Origin: Rachicladosporium sp. CCFEE 5018
Taxonomy: Eukaryota; Ascomycota; Dothideomycetes; Cladosporiales; Cladosporiaceae
Assembly: GCA_002077045.2 (NCBI GenBank)
Contig: KZ111141.1
Coordinates: 485,001-549,000 of the forward strand
DNA: 64,000 nt
Direction of reading: 5' to 3'
Within the stretch, counting starts at the first letter, position 1. Every line of letters starts with the position of its first letter. Below, piece by piece: positions 40,030 to 51,685 of the stretch. The translations under genes and the position numbers were made by a program. The notes beneath the pieces were generated by a model. The model had not been told where the DNA came from and did not search any database. It was given only the letters and a program-made list of their open reading frames with translations.

Positions 40030-40342
40030 CTTCGCGCCTTCCAAGCCTAAAGGAGAGGTGTTTCTACGGTGTGTGTTCGATTCCGAATACGGTTGCTATG
40101 CGCTGGTCATCGATCGGGGGGTGCTGACCTATAGAAGTGAGTGTTGAGGGTTCGATGAGGAAGTAGCCAGTGGTGGGTGATTAATTGGTGATGATGAGGG
40201 TGGTTGTGACATGGAAAGTTAAGGGAGTCCCAATCTGGAAGTCGCCAAGACTTGAAGGGCAAGACTTCACAATACTCTTCAACAACACCCTACATCCCTT
40301 CGCTTTCTCGACGTGCGGTGAGGCGATCAACCAAGGCAAATC
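40030..40342. promoter_or_regulatory. Divergent promoter region TIM23 / Trm732-like
   Basis: This 313-bp spacer lies between the two start codons and must carry both promoters. I see no recognisable element. Confidence 0.4.
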
Positions 40343-43300
40343 ATGGCTAGTGATAGTACGAGCAAGTCAGCTCTGCTTACCGAGGCCGAGCTGCGAGATC
40401 TGGCTCGCCATGTCAAGCAGCATATACCTACTTCGACCACGCAAGACGACGAGATCACGTAAGGCTACGAGGGTTCGTAAGAGCTTCATCAGTATCACGA
40501 TCGGATGCTGATGTCTTTACAGTAAGCTCCTTCGACTCTTTGATCGATTACTCATCGTCTCCTCTGTCTCTTCTCTTAGCGTTGTTCATCGAGTGGCAGC
40601 ATGGAACGCCTTGTGTGCACTGACGGATCAGATCCTAGCAGCTTTCAGTGCTAGTGTCCGGGATCTACTCTGGAGTGAGGATCTCTGGACGCAAGTACTG
40701 AGGCTCTACCTACAGCAGAGCCACAATGCGCGACCTAAGTCATCAAAGCAGTTACTGAGTTCGCTGACAGACGTGTTACGACGGTCAAAGGATGACAGAC
40801 GTGCCGCTCTGGCCGTGCAAAGTCTCTGTGATGAGCTTGTGCTTGGATTGTGTGCGACAGACCTACAAAGCGGCGGCAAAGCCAAGTTGCTCCTGCTGAA
40901 GCACTTGCTTTCGAAGGACATTGTCTCTCTCCAAGATCTTGAGAAGTCGTACACTCACGTAATTGGATCTGCAAAGAGTGATCTGCCGTTTTCAGATCAT
41001 GTCGAAACGCTCCTGTTCCGGACCTTACAATGGACGTCGCGAGGTGATCTTGGATCGCTCGTAGCACAGCTGTTGACCGTGATGCTTGACAGGGCGGAAG
41101 GCATCTCGCCAGCCGAGCCGACCAAGGGAGCATCATGGGTAGTCACAGCGTCAGGTCCCATATGGGCAGGACCTCTATCTCTGGCCTTAGGATGCGATCC
41201 AGACAATACACTTCCGTACGAGGCGCACATTTTCCCGGTACTATTCAGCCGCAGCCTTGCCGACTTTGTCGCATTCCTACGGACACTTGGCTTGCATAGT
41301 TCTGAGGTCGGCGCTCAGCGATTTGAGTCCGGAAATGTCAACGAGGAGCTCTTATACAGTGCACTGAAGTCCGGTAAAGCACTTGGGCTGGTGGAGATCG
41401 TCGATGACAGTGCGACTACCGTCACAAGCGAATGCGTCCACTTGCCGCTTAATTTCGTTGCTGAGCTGGCATCATCAGACTCTCGCTCGGCTCGGAAAGC
41501 GGGACTATCACTATTGATAACCTCGCATTCTGTGACTCGGCCGTTGACTGCTTCCAATCTTAATTGTCTACGTCGAACACTACCGCACATGCATTCTGAT
41601 ACCGATGCTGAGTACCGTAGCGGGCTGTACTCTGCAGTCCAGCAATTGCTTGACCGCTTGAGAGCGTCCAGCGCAGTATGCGCACGTGATACCGGCAGGT
41701 CATTTGCACAACATGGTATCGTTCGGACTCTGCAATACTCCCAATCGTTCTTGAAATGGTATCTCCGCTTTCTAATCGGCGAACTGCGACCAACCGCTAG
41801 TTACCAAAGCCACATATCAGCGCTTAAGTGTCTCTTGATGCTCCTGCGATCAGGCATTGACAGCGCCGTCGGAACGGAACACTGGTCGAAATCAGCCATG
41901 GGAAACACCCGCTGGCCGTATCACCTCAAGTTGATCTCGAAAGGGATTGAGAGGATGCTGCTGGATCTGTTGATGGACTCGTTCGATGACGTGCGACAGG
42001 CTGCTGCCGCCATACTTGAAATCCACTACGCTACAGAGGGAAGCGCTGAGATGCTATCCATCGCCCTTCCACGAGCGACGAAGATGATGCTTACAAGTGG
42101 GCGTGCTGATCACGCCGATGGCGTCGCACTCATGCATGCGCTAGACAGCATGCTGGCGACGCGAGATCGAACTGGTCTCGGCCCAATGGCGCGATGGCTG
42201 GCAATGGCAGAAGTCATCCTCCAGAGCGCGAGTGAGGATTTGAGCAAAGCTATCAACGACTACCCATTACACGGCATACTGACTAGCCTGAGATATGTAC
42301 TGTTGCGTCAGCCGGCATCATTGAAAGATGATGCTTGTTCACAGCGGCTCGCCGCAATTCTGCAGAGTGTGTGGAAGCTCGTGTCCCCAACTCTCTGCGA
42401 AGATGCACCCGAGGGCCACACCACCGACGAGATAGACGAGACGCCCGACCTCTCGTCGAAAGCGCTGCTGAGCTACTGCTGGCGAGCTCTTAAAGAAGCC
42501 AGTCTGCTAATGAGCTCTATGGTCTCGTCCAGTCCCCGACCTGCCGGCAAGATATGCAACGACCTCCAACACCTATGCTTCATCCAGCTTGCCACTCTGC
42601 GACATCGGGGGGCCTTCTCGACTGTCGCACAAACGTGGGCAACGTTCTGCTCGCTGATCAAGGGTGAAGATGCCGAAGCCAACCTTACGGGCTGGTACCA
42701 ACGCGTAACGAATGTTTTACAAGCCAGCCACACCATCAATACACGACGCTCCGCAGGCCTACCGTCTCTACTGTGCGGTGTGCTCGCTGCGGCACCAAGC
42801 GACCGGCTGTTGCAGATTGCGATCACTGATTTAGACACACTTGCGCGGCGGCCTCTACAGCAAGACTCCTTGCAGGAGGGCAGTCTGATGCAGGTCCACG
42901 CGATGAACTGTATGAAGGATGTTATCAAGCACACGAAGCTAGCTGAACAGTCAGAGAGACATGTCCCTACTGCGTTCCGACTTGCAGCGGACTCGATACA
43001 GAGCTCGGCTTGGGCAATTAGGAATTGTGGACTGATGCTCTTTCGCGCCGTGATTGATCGACTACTCGGCACGAATGATGCCTACATCAACGATACGACC
43101 TCCTCGAGTCGTCTGCTCGACTTCGCTAAGCACGCTGATCTGCTGGATCTGATCATGGGATTACTCAGGGCTGATGACGAGAAGACAAAAACTGGACGTA
43201 CTGAAGGCGTCTTCCCTGCGCTGCAACTACTTAAACGAGCGCGAGTCCCTGTCGAGCGTGAAATCGATGTGCGCGATGCGGTGCTTGCGCTCACTCGGGA

Positions 43301-44759
43301 CGCATCGTGGCACATCCGCGACAAAGTCGCGAGGACGTATGTATCTCTCGTCGGTGCCAATGGACGCATGGATGCTTTGCGGGCACTGCTCGAAGCGCCA
43401 TTCGCGGGCTACAACGCGCTGCATGGCCGATTGCTCTGCGCGAAGTATTTGCTCCGGAAACTGCATGCGGAAGTGCGTTCCAGCATACGTTCGAATGCAA
43501 CTTCTCTGGCCTATAAGGAGGTGTGGCAGTCACTCGAACTGGTAGTCAGAATTGCAAACAGCGGACTAGGCCGGGGATGTCCTTTCACGCAAGCTGCGAT
43601 TGCAGAGCTGCTGAGTCAGTGCGGCGAGCTCTGGCCTCTGATGGTATCCCACACCGAAAATGCGGCCTTGAAAAAGCCCGCCACGAGCTCAGCGGTAACC
43701 TCAGCTGCTGTCGCTGACCTTGGCCTACTACCATTGCAGGAAGCCGTTGTACGCTTTAATAATGCTACAGATGCAGATCAATGGCTGGAGGCACGGGCGG
43801 CCTTCCTCCACTCACAGGTTATCTCGGGACACCAGAACCTTGACGAGCCCCTGAGCGTCACCTCCGAGTGGCTTGGTGCTTGTCACAGCGCCTTACGCGA
43901 CGAAAGTATCTACTCTCGGGAGGCAGTTGTGGGTGGCCTTGACAAGCTACACCAACTTTGGTCCACGTTGTGGCATCTCGACGCGGCGCAGCCGCTGTTG
44001 CGATCGCTGTGCTTCCTGGTGTATGTCCTACTGAACGATGATGATGAATACATACGCATCTCAGCCGCGGAGACCGCCGTTGCTATACTGCGGATTTGCG
44101 GTGAGCACAGTGGCAGACACGGACTTGTGCCTCTCGTCGCCGGTCAACGACTCGTAAGGGCCACGGTCAAGATATGGCCTACTTCGCGAGACTTGGCCAA
44201 TGTGGCGGTTTTCAGAGCGTTTGGCGTCGACTACCATGGTGCTACAAGCGTGCCGTCGCAACTGCAGCGCGCACTCGGACAAAGCACCGAGCTCTTTGCG
44301 GAAGAGAAGCAGAACCTCTATATTGACGAGGCGCGAGAGGTTCGCGTCTGGTCGCGAGTCCTTATGCAAACGGTACCCAGTGCGATGCCCAAAGCCCTCC
44401 TCAAGAATCTCTGTTTGTGGGTGGCAGAGGGTCTAGATGTGGTGACTGCACACCTCAAGCAGCATGGAGACGGACCACTGGGCCCTAGCTCGAAGTCTGA
44501 AATCTTCTGCTTGGGTTTGCAGGTCATGTACGGCGCTGAGGTGCTTCTACATCTGGCTGAGAGAGGGGTGCGCCTCTTTGTTGCACCATCGCAGCTGCGA
44601 AAATGGTTGGTGGAGATGCTCGCTGTGGGCGAGAGTAGTGCAATGAACTGTCTGTGGATGACGGAATTGCAGAACACTGCTGAGCACGCCGCTCTCGCAC
44701 GGATGCAGGGCGTCGCTGCGCTTGTGCAGTCAGTGCAGCTGTCAATCAGTGTGCCATAG
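40343..44759 (+). CDS. trm732: THADA/Trm732-like protein (DUF2428), tRNA 2'-O-methylation partner
   Basis: Exon 1 is 40343-40458 (MASDSTSKSALLTEAELRDL) and exon 2 is 40523-44759, giving about 1450 residues. The 64-bp intron (GTAAGG...TACAG) splits a Thr codon and restores the frame into KLLRLFDRLLIVSSVSSLSV. The protein is an all-helical HEAT/ARM-type solenoid. The DUF2428 hallmark is seen in the middle (SSHISALKCLLML-like text, LLMDSFDDVRQAAAAIL, and later TRRSAGLPSLLCGVLAA near nt 42740). In yeast, Trm732 works with the Trm7 methyltransferase to modify position 32 of tRNA; THADA is the animal homologue. The upstream exon is easily missed because the long frame has no ATG near its start. It is convergent with CTK3 (109 bp). 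Confidence 0.88.
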
Positions 44760-44868
44760 ATATGGAGAAATAAGGTAGCCGAACAGGATTTCATGCTGAA
44801 CATTCTACCGATGTATTCATTCCCCAGCGCCACGCTAATCATCAAAACCCATCCCTCCCCATCACCTA

Positions 44869-45642
44869 TCAACAAGCAACCTCAAACCTCAAACACTCCC
44901 TCCTCTCCTCCGCCTCCTCCTTAGCAATCTCATAATCATCATCCTCCTCCACATCGCTCGTCTCAGCCCACAACTTCCCACACTCCGCATCCTCATCCAA
45001 CCTCGAAGAACTCTGCTGCACAGCCCAGATACCCTCCCTAGCCCGTTTATGCCGCTCCCGATCTTCCTCAATCCTCTGCTCAATCTGCCTCTTATCCAGT
45101 TTAATCGTGGGAGCACTGCCGTAAGATTCCCTCTGCACGCTCACGGGTGTGTTTCGCGCTACGCTCGCGGTGCCTTCTTCTGCCCCGCCGCTGCCGGCTG
45201 GTAAGGGGGAGACTGGCCCGCTGACAGCGTCGCGGCCGGAGATCCATTCTTCTAGCTCCACGACTGTTTGGCCCTGTAGAAATCCCCTTCCCTCTAATCC
45301 CTTCAGCACCTTCCTCACGACTTTCACATTCGCCGCCCCGCTGCCATCTTCCGGCGCGACTAGATCCACGATCGGCAGAATGTCCCGCTCCATCATGCGC
45401 ACATAACTCCATTCATTCTGCGCTTTTGCGGCGTCGCAGAGCGAGGGGAGAAAGTACATTATATTCGCGCGGAGGTTGAGGGAGTTTCGTTCGAGTTGCT
45501 CGAGGATGCAGGAGTGTAGGTCTTCGGCGAAGGGAGCGTGTTTGAGGGCGTAGTGGGCGCATTTGAGGGCTGAGGTGGTGGAGGCGTTGAGGTGTTGGAT
45601 TTGGGATGTGAACTTCATGCGGACTTCGAACGGGTCGGCCAT
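44869..45642 (-). CDS. ctk3: CTD kinase subunit gamma, CTK3
   Basis: This single-exon gene encodes 257 residues from ATG 45642 (MADPFEVRMKFTSQIQHLNA). The N-terminal half is a CID-like helical domain (SALKCAHYALKHAPFAEDLH, CILEQLERNSLNLRANIMYF, WSYVRMMERDILPIVDLVAP). The C-terminal part has KLDKRQIEQRIEEDRERHKR and an acidic end. Ctk3 stabilises the Ctk1-Ctk2 kinase that phosphorylates Ser2 of the RNA polymerase II tail. The length and layout match other filamentous-fungal CTK3 proteins. Confidence 0.88.
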   Translation of the reverse strand: MADPFEVRMKFTSQIQHLNASTTSALKCAHYALKHAPFAEDLHSCILEQLERNSLNLRANIMYFLPSLCDAAKAQNEWSYVRMMERDILPIVDLVAPEDGSGAANVKVVRKVLKGLEGRGFLQGQTVVELEEWISGRDAVSGPVSPLPAGSGGAEEGTASVARNTPVSVQRESYGSAPTIKLDKRQIEQRIEEDRERHKRAREGIWAVQQSSSRLDEDAECGKLWAETSDVEEDDDYEIAKEEAEERRECLRFEVAC

Positions 45643-45993
45643 GGTGAGGTATCAGTCGTGGACGGAAGACTGCTGTGGGTTTGTCTTAGAAAAACATGAT
45701 GTGTATGAAGATAAATGGTCGTGGTAGTCACTGGAGCATGAGCATCACGAGCTTCGAGCTCGGGAGCATCCGCCTGCTCTCGACGTGGGGCTATGCATCG
45801 CGAACGCAGTCTTCATCTTTAGTTTCGCAGCAAGATTCTGACGCACCGTCGACGAGGACAGCATGAAGGCGCGATTGAGAAGAAGTAAAGTTGACGATGC
45901 ACAGCATCAAGTTTTGACCAGCTAAGTACTGTATAGACTCCTGAAAGCTCCGATCTACCGGTCCGCCCCTTGAATAGCACTCATCACAACCAT
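45643..45993. other. Intergenic, CTK3 to xylanase
   Basis: This 351-bp spacer holds the CTK3 promoter and the xylanase 3' end (both genes are on the minus strand). I see no gene. Confidence 0.4.
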
Positions 45994-47068
45994 CTAGTAG
46001 CACTGGGAGTAGTACGGGTTGAGCACGTGGCAAGTGTATGGTGACACACACGAAGTTGGGCCAGACCAGCCAGAACCACCGCACCTGAGGACTTGGTTAG
46101 CTGAAGGTACTACTCACACAGTGGATCGAGAAGAACTTACTGTCCCCACTGAGCAGAACCACCGGAAGACGAAGCAGTCGTAGTAGCAGCCGGCGCGGAT
46201 GTGGAGCCAGCCGCCGAGGTGCTGGCGGGCTTGCTGGTAGGCGCAGCAGTCGTCGTGGCAGCCTTGCTAGTCGTGGTCGCGGCAGCAGCACCCTTGCTGA
46301 GCTTAAGGCTGGCGGAGCCAGCACCTTGCCAGGACTCAACGGCGAGAACCTGGAAGTTCTGCGTGCCGAGCTTCATGCCGAAGCCGGACCACGCGCTGAA
46401 GTGGTTGGCAAGAGTGACGGTACCGCTGGAGCGGGCGGATTGACGGATGCTGGCGTTGTTGTTAGTTGGTATGATCTGGGACTGAGTTGGAACGTGAGAT
46501 TCATGGTCAACATACCTGATGTACTGCTGGAAGGTTGACGTTCCCTGAATGGATGGCTGGTTTGTCTGCTGGTGCTGCCAGACGACGTAGCTGCTGCCAT
46601 CGGTGGTGAAGGTGCCCTTCTGGGATCCACCCGGGTTGTAGCCCTTGCCCTGGTTCTCGACGACGTAGTACTCGACGAGCGGGTTGGTGGTCCAGCCGTA
46701 GATGGAGAGGAGGCCACCTGGAGTGCCGGAGGTGACGGAAAAGCTACCGCTGTAGGTAATTGGGCTTCAAGATCGTCAGCAATTGGTACCACGACCTAGT
46801 AGAATTCAGCAGCTACTCACTCAGAGTCACCAGTCTGGTATCCGAGACCGACGACGAAGTCGCCGTTGGTGTTCCAGTTCACGCTGAACGATCCGGCGTT
46901 CTGGTTGGGGGAGTACTGGACGTTGGCGCCACTAGCGATGTAGTTCTGGTTGTAGTTGACCGACTGCGCGCGCTTGACGAGGTCGGTAACAGCCACGGGC
47001 TCAGCGACTGGCGCAGCCATGACGCGAGCGACGGCCCCGAGGGCGAGGATGAATGAAGACTTGCCCAT
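45994..47068 (-). CDS. Secreted GH11 endo-1,4-beta-xylanase with C-terminal CBM1
   Basis: Four exons on the minus strand: 47068-46821, 46764-46516, 46449-46141 and 46084-45994. The introns are 56, 66 and 56 bp, all GT-AG. The 298-residue product has a signal peptide (MGKSSFILALGAVARVMAAP) and a Kex2-type KR site at residues 32-33. The GH11 beta-jelly-roll carries nucleophile Glu114 (NPLVEYYVVE) and acid/base Glu204 (LAVESWQGAG). A Ser/Thr/Ala-rich linker of about 45 residues leads to a CBM1 cellulose-binding module (QWGQCGGSGWSGPTSC ... CHVLNPYYSQCY) with four Cys. The last intron splits the Gln codon at the start of the CBM, so the module sits almost wholly on its own exon. The enzyme cleaves xylan in plant cell walls, which points to a saprotrophic or plant-associated lifestyle. 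Confidence 0.95.
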
Positions 47069-49076
47069 TGCTGCGGGATTGTGGAAGGTGAAGGGTGGGG
47101 CTTGAAAAGAAGTGAAAGTGGAAGTGAGTGTGTATTTGTTTGAGAAGCGCACCTACCAGACACGGGAGCGCATAGTCTTATACCTCTGCGACTCGTCGAC
47201 CTGTACCTCGAACGCCGCTCAGAAGATCCTCGTGATGATTGTTTCAAGGCTAAATTGTCTGCCAGGAATTCATTGCGGACAGACGGTTCCGAAGTAGTGG
47301 CGAACGTGACACCAATTTTCCTCGTACCTGATATAGCGACTTCCAGGTAGAAAAGTCGTAGCCAGACCCTACATATTGTAAGGAATAGAGTGCTCTGCCC
47401 CGTGCTGCACACCAGTGCACGCCACGGCGAGGATCCCTGCAGTTCCGCGTTAAGCTCCGAATGCCAACAGCTCGGCAACCTCTTGAGTCGCTTGTTAGAG
47501 CCCTCACATTTAGCCTGTGCTTGTACTTGTCACTCGAGCGCAGTATGTACTTGTACTGCCTATACGACTTTGGTCAGTAAGCTCCGTGTCTAATGCACTG
47601 ATTGCTCCGTGTAGGTATGCAGTGTAACCAGAAAATCCTCGGCAGCGCATGGCGGCACAGCACGTGTGCGCCCTGACAAACCCTGCTCCGTGCAAAAGAA
47701 GCGGTTTCATCTGGCTCGCCTCTCGCTCGCCTGCAGATCCGGTGGGCACAAGGTCGGTACTGAACAATCTGGGGAAAGTGCTCGTTGATGATCAGGGGCA
47801 ACAAGCAGGTCCACCCACTCTCCCCGATGTCCTGATGTGATCAAACATCTACAGTGCAGAATCCAGAGTCCACGGTCGGCCTGCTGACTAGCGCTGCTCG
47901 TCGTTCAGACAAGACCTGTTGCCCAGCATTGGGAGTCTTGTGAGTCTTGTGGTTACGCTTGGTGTCCTTGGAGAGCGGCTGGGGTCCCAGCGTTTGGGCT
48001 CTGCCGTGTCCAAGGGTCGTGCCTTTGCTTTCAGTAAAGTATATCAAAGTGCTTTCCTCCCTACAACTCTTATCAGTAACGAACGAGTCGATCATAAGAA
48101 AGCAATTACGCATCTAGTCAGTGTTCTTCAATTGAAGTCACTGACTTCAAAGGTGACTTATCTGGCCAAGGACAGCTCTCGCCATGCCGTCGCCAGTGGT
48201 GGCGCTCAAATGGAAGAACCTCGTCCTGGTCAGGCGCCTCATGAACTATGAACGAATCGAGTTGTGTTCAACGCGATGCTGCTACAGAGATAACAGATAT
48301 GAGTACTGGGGTGGGGAGACGCTACATGGAAGACAGCAGGCACACTCGCAGACGCGCCTACCTTGCAAGATATCAGGGCGCGCGAGCATGGCAGGAGCAA
48401 GGCAACGTCCTCTATCTTCCATGCCTTGATGTTTTTCGATCTACGATTTCCCTATCGCAGTCACTAGAGGCAGAGGTTGTGCAGTAGGCTGAGCATGAAG
48501 GTATAAATGACCACTACGCTACACAGTCGCCTACATGCGCTCATGAGCACACCTCGATATACTGACATAGACCGACTTCCACCTCAACGAGCGCTCCAGG
48601 TCTGCACCAAGATGTTCATTCCAGCTTTCCAGACCTCTCACATCCCCCGGCGGAAGAAGGATCTCGTCTTCATATGCAGCAACGAATTCCCCTATGCAGT
48701 CCGCAAGGGTTATGTTGGAGCCGAGCATTGACTTCGAGGACGCGAACCCAAGTCCACGACACTGCAATGAGGCTTCGTGTACGCATGTGCGCGAGATGTT
48801 GAAGAACCAGATCACTCGAGAGGTCTACGCGATCGACACGGCCCGTGTAGGATGCACTGGCACAGTAAGATGCTGCTAGTACTGGCTCTGAGAGCTGCGA
48901 AAGAAGACAATCCTCGCCGATAGCTTGGGTGCGTATATACTATCGCGGTGCTGCATATATCAGTCTTCTCATCCACGGTGACTTGCTGAGTGGTCCGCTC
49001 CTCTGTCACTCGTGTGGCATGGTATCTAACTGTGGCAAAGCATCGCTTTGGACGAGAAGTGAAAGACGCCCTACCT
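47069..49076. other. 2.0-kb region without a supported gene
   Basis: This interval lies between the divergently placed ends of the xylanase promoter and the SGNH hydrolase 3' end. Small frames of 60-110 codons occur on both strands (for example 47919-48251 + and 48531-48815 -), but they overlap, mostly lack an ATG in good context and show no domain. A few hundred bases upstream of 47068 must be the xylanase promoter; I recognise no XlnR site by eye. Confidence 0.4.
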
Positions 49077-49904
49077 TCACAACTCCAACACCTTCCTGAC
49101 CCTTTGATCCACCACCTTCGCCACCCCAACATGCCCAGCAGCATTAGGATGATACGGCACTCCACCACTCTTCACCATCTTCTCCGTGCACCCCGTTACC
49201 CAAGGTTCGCTCCCGCCCAAAGCATGCCCATCACTCATCTCCTTCATACTCACCACCTCAACAAATTCCTTCCTCTGCTCAGCAGCCCTCGCGTACGCTC
49301 CAGCCAAGTCGTCTGCCATTGTGCGGTAGTGCCTGATTTGCTCGGAGTCCAGTGGCTGATCATCCGCGACTTTGGTTTGCGGGCCGAGAACTGAGATGTA
49401 CTCCACGAGCAGAATCTTCGCTTGAGGAGCTAGCGCATGGACGCGATCTATGATCGCCACGAAACGTTTCTCGACTTCCGTGAAGTCTGCTCTAGCATCC
49501 TCGCCTCCTGGGGCTAGCCCAAGCATCTCTAAGAACACCTCCAAGAAGTCTTCGTCCCCTTTCAAGACTACTTTAGCAGCGTCGCCAATCATGGCTTTAC
49601 TCATGCCAATGTCATTCCCACCCGCCGTCAACATCACCAGATCAATCCCCTCCACGCCCTCAACTTTGCTCAAAGCCTCCAGCTGCGGTGGCGCCGACTC
49701 GCCGGTAGCGTAGTCCTGCGGCTCATTGAGCACGTTTAGTAGAGTAGCGCCTGAGGACGAGAAGTCCGAGAGCTTGGCTGAGAGGGAGCGGGAGATGAGG
49801 GAGGGATAGTTGTAGTAGGATCTTCGGGCTGGAGGGGTTTCTGGGGCAATGCCGGGCCCAGAGGCGAATGATGAGCCAAGGGCGGCGATGTGGAGGGGTG
49901 GCAT
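49077..49904 (-). CDS. SGNH/GDSL-family hydrolase
   Basis: This 275-residue protein starts at ATG 49904 (MPPLHIAALGSSFASGPG). The blocks of the SGNH fold are present: block I GSSFASG with nucleophile Ser12, oxyanion Gly near SSSGAT, block III TAGGNDIGM, and block V YHPNAAGH with the catalytic His. This resembles the fungal SEST-like group of lipases/esterases rather than classic GDSL lipases, because Asp of the GDS block is Ser. There is no signal peptide, so the protein is probably intracellular. The substrate is unknown. The promoter reaches into the assembly gap 28 bp upstream. Confidence 0.85.
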   Translation of the reverse strand: MPPLHIAALGSSFASGPGIAPETPPARRSYYNYPSLISRSLSAKLSDFSSSGATLLNVLNEPQDYATGESAPPQLEALSKVEGVEGIDLVMLTAGGNDIGMSKAMIGDAAKVVLKGDEDFLEVFLEMLGLAPGGEDARADFTEVEKRFVAIIDRVHALAPQAKILLVEYISVLGPQTKVADDQPLDSEQIRHYRTMADDLAGAYARAAEQRKEFVEVVSMKEMSDGHALGGSEPWVTGCTEKMVKSGGVPYHPNAAGHVGVAKVVDQRVRKVLEL

Positions 49905-49931
49905 TCTCGACCGAAATGGAATTCCCAGTTA

Positions 49932-50031
49932 NNNNNNNNNNNNNNNNNNNNNNNNNNNNNNNNNNNNNNNNNNNNNNNNNNNNNNNNNNNNNNNNNNNNN
50001 NNNNNNNNNNNNNNNNNNNNNNNNNNNNNNN
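49932..50031. other. Assembly gap, 100 N
   Basis: A second run of exactly 100 N lies between the SGNH hydrolase start and a 5'-truncated gene. The true size is unknown. Open frames crossing it are meaningless. Confidence 0.98.
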
Positions 50032-50933
50032 TGGTCAAGGTCGTTAACATGGGCCGTGACTCGATTCTGCCCTGGATGCTGGCTGCGACAGACGATGGCT
50101 ATGAGTACGACAATGTCGACACTCATCATGGTGCGAAGCTCGTAAGGACACTGTGTGCATCAGGATGTGACTGGCGGATCGGGGAGGCGGTCCAGCATTC
50201 GCTGCTAACTTGCGTCCGGTCGGGCCCAGCGCTGACGCAGTCGCTGTATTTCATGCTCGCAGCCTGTGCTAGAACGATCGGCGAAGGCCAAGACGCTACT
50301 GTGCTCATGACCAACCTGTTTGAAGAGGTGCTGAACAGCGAGCCCGTGCCTCGGAAGGACATGCTGGACTTCCTGAGGTTGGTCAATCCAGTGATCCCCA
50401 GCACTGTGCTCGACACCTTCCCGTCTTGGGTTAAAGACTGGCTGAATCCCGCCTCCCGCTCGGCTAAGAGGACGGAGAGCTGGCTGAAAGAGCACGTCTT
50501 TGACGCCACGCCACTTACTGTTGAAGGCGAAGTCGCAGGCTCAACATTGGATGTCCAGCGCGCAAACGAGATCCGCGGCTTCTCGATCGATTGCGCCAGG
50601 CTACTACTGAACATCGCCGCAGCCGGCAGCGGAGAGCGCAGCCGATGGACTGCTATGCTCAATGCATTGCAAGAGTCGCATGGCTACCTTAGACGGCTCG
50701 TCAACACGTGCAGGAGGTACAGAGAGCATACCGTGCGCAACCATGAGGGGAATCTCGTCCGGCTAAGCGATGAGATGGACATTACGCAGGAAGTGGCCAA
50801 GGCTGCAGTGAGAGAGCTGGCGACTGCCCTGAAAGATTTAAATGAGTGGGATATTGGCGGCATGGCCGAGGAGGAAGAGGAAGTGTTCGAGGAGAGCACT
50901 GATGAGTTCGTCACGGAGGATGAGCAGATGTGA
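50032..50933 (+). CDS. C-terminal part of a large helical protein (5' truncated by gap)
   Basis: About 300 residues are visible, in frame from VKVVNMGRDSILPWMLAATD to the acidic end FVTEDEQM (stop 50931-50933). The text is helical with solenoid character (AVQHSLLTCVRSGPALTQSL, FEEVLNSEPVPRKDMLDFLR, AMLNALQESHGYLRRLVNTC), followed by a long coiled segment and a Glu-rich tail. It resembles the C-terminal region of large fungal USP-type deubiquitinases (a DUF3517-like tail), but I cannot confirm this from the fragment. The catalytic part, if any, would be in or beyond the gap. Confidence 0.6.
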
Positions 50934-51685
50934 GAGATGTTTTGGCACAACTGGCTGGGAAAGATGGCTGGCAGCGCCAGCGTTGTATGATTGATGAGCT
51001 TGCCGGATTGATCCGCGCGCAGAGCATGACGGAATGAAGCTACGAGACATGATGCATAGATCGAGTAGATCACTTGGACGGCCTAGAACTAGAGTCGTAG
51101 CAACTGTATTGATCGATCCCAGGGGTTCAAAGGAGTGTCTCCCAGCGAGGACTGGAGAAGGTGGCGGGGTGGTGAATTCGGCCGAAGGATCAGCAGCGCA
51201 TCGGTTTCATCCGTCTGACATACGATTGCGTGCTTGCATTGTAGCATTCCTTGAGCATAAAGACCTCACTTCCTGTTGTAGTTGTGACCGAATGGACTTA
51301 TTGCGACAGATACAAGTCTCTCCTTCAGGTCATGCATGCTGCGAATGCCCGCCCCTTCAGATACGGACGGCAACTTGTGCCCTGCTGAATGAAAATCTGT
51401 ACCTGGCGGCCGAGCAGCAGTGCTCAAAAGCCTCACACTCGAGGGCATGGTGCGAGTCGCATCCACAAGCTCTGCCTTCGGTTGCGTGAGCGTGAACATT
51501 AGGTGGAGTCCCATGAGACGGTAGGTAATGGGAGCCGTCACAACGGTCGGGAATGGAGATGGATTGAACTCCGAGGCCTGGCGCTAGAGTGCGCACATGA
51601 AAGACCATAGTCGTGGCATAGACTTCTCAATACTTCGGAACCACAGGAAACCTTGACCACTCTCACTCCATTCAGCTTCACATTC
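50934..51685. other. Intergenic, truncated gene to MAPEG gene
   Basis: This 752-bp stretch has no supported coding sequence. Short frames on both strands overlap each other and lack domains. Confidence 0.4.

Noticed and set aside
48531..48815. Minus-strand frame of 94 codons
   Set aside because: It starts from GTG, has no domain, and a plus-strand frame overlaps it; insufficient support.
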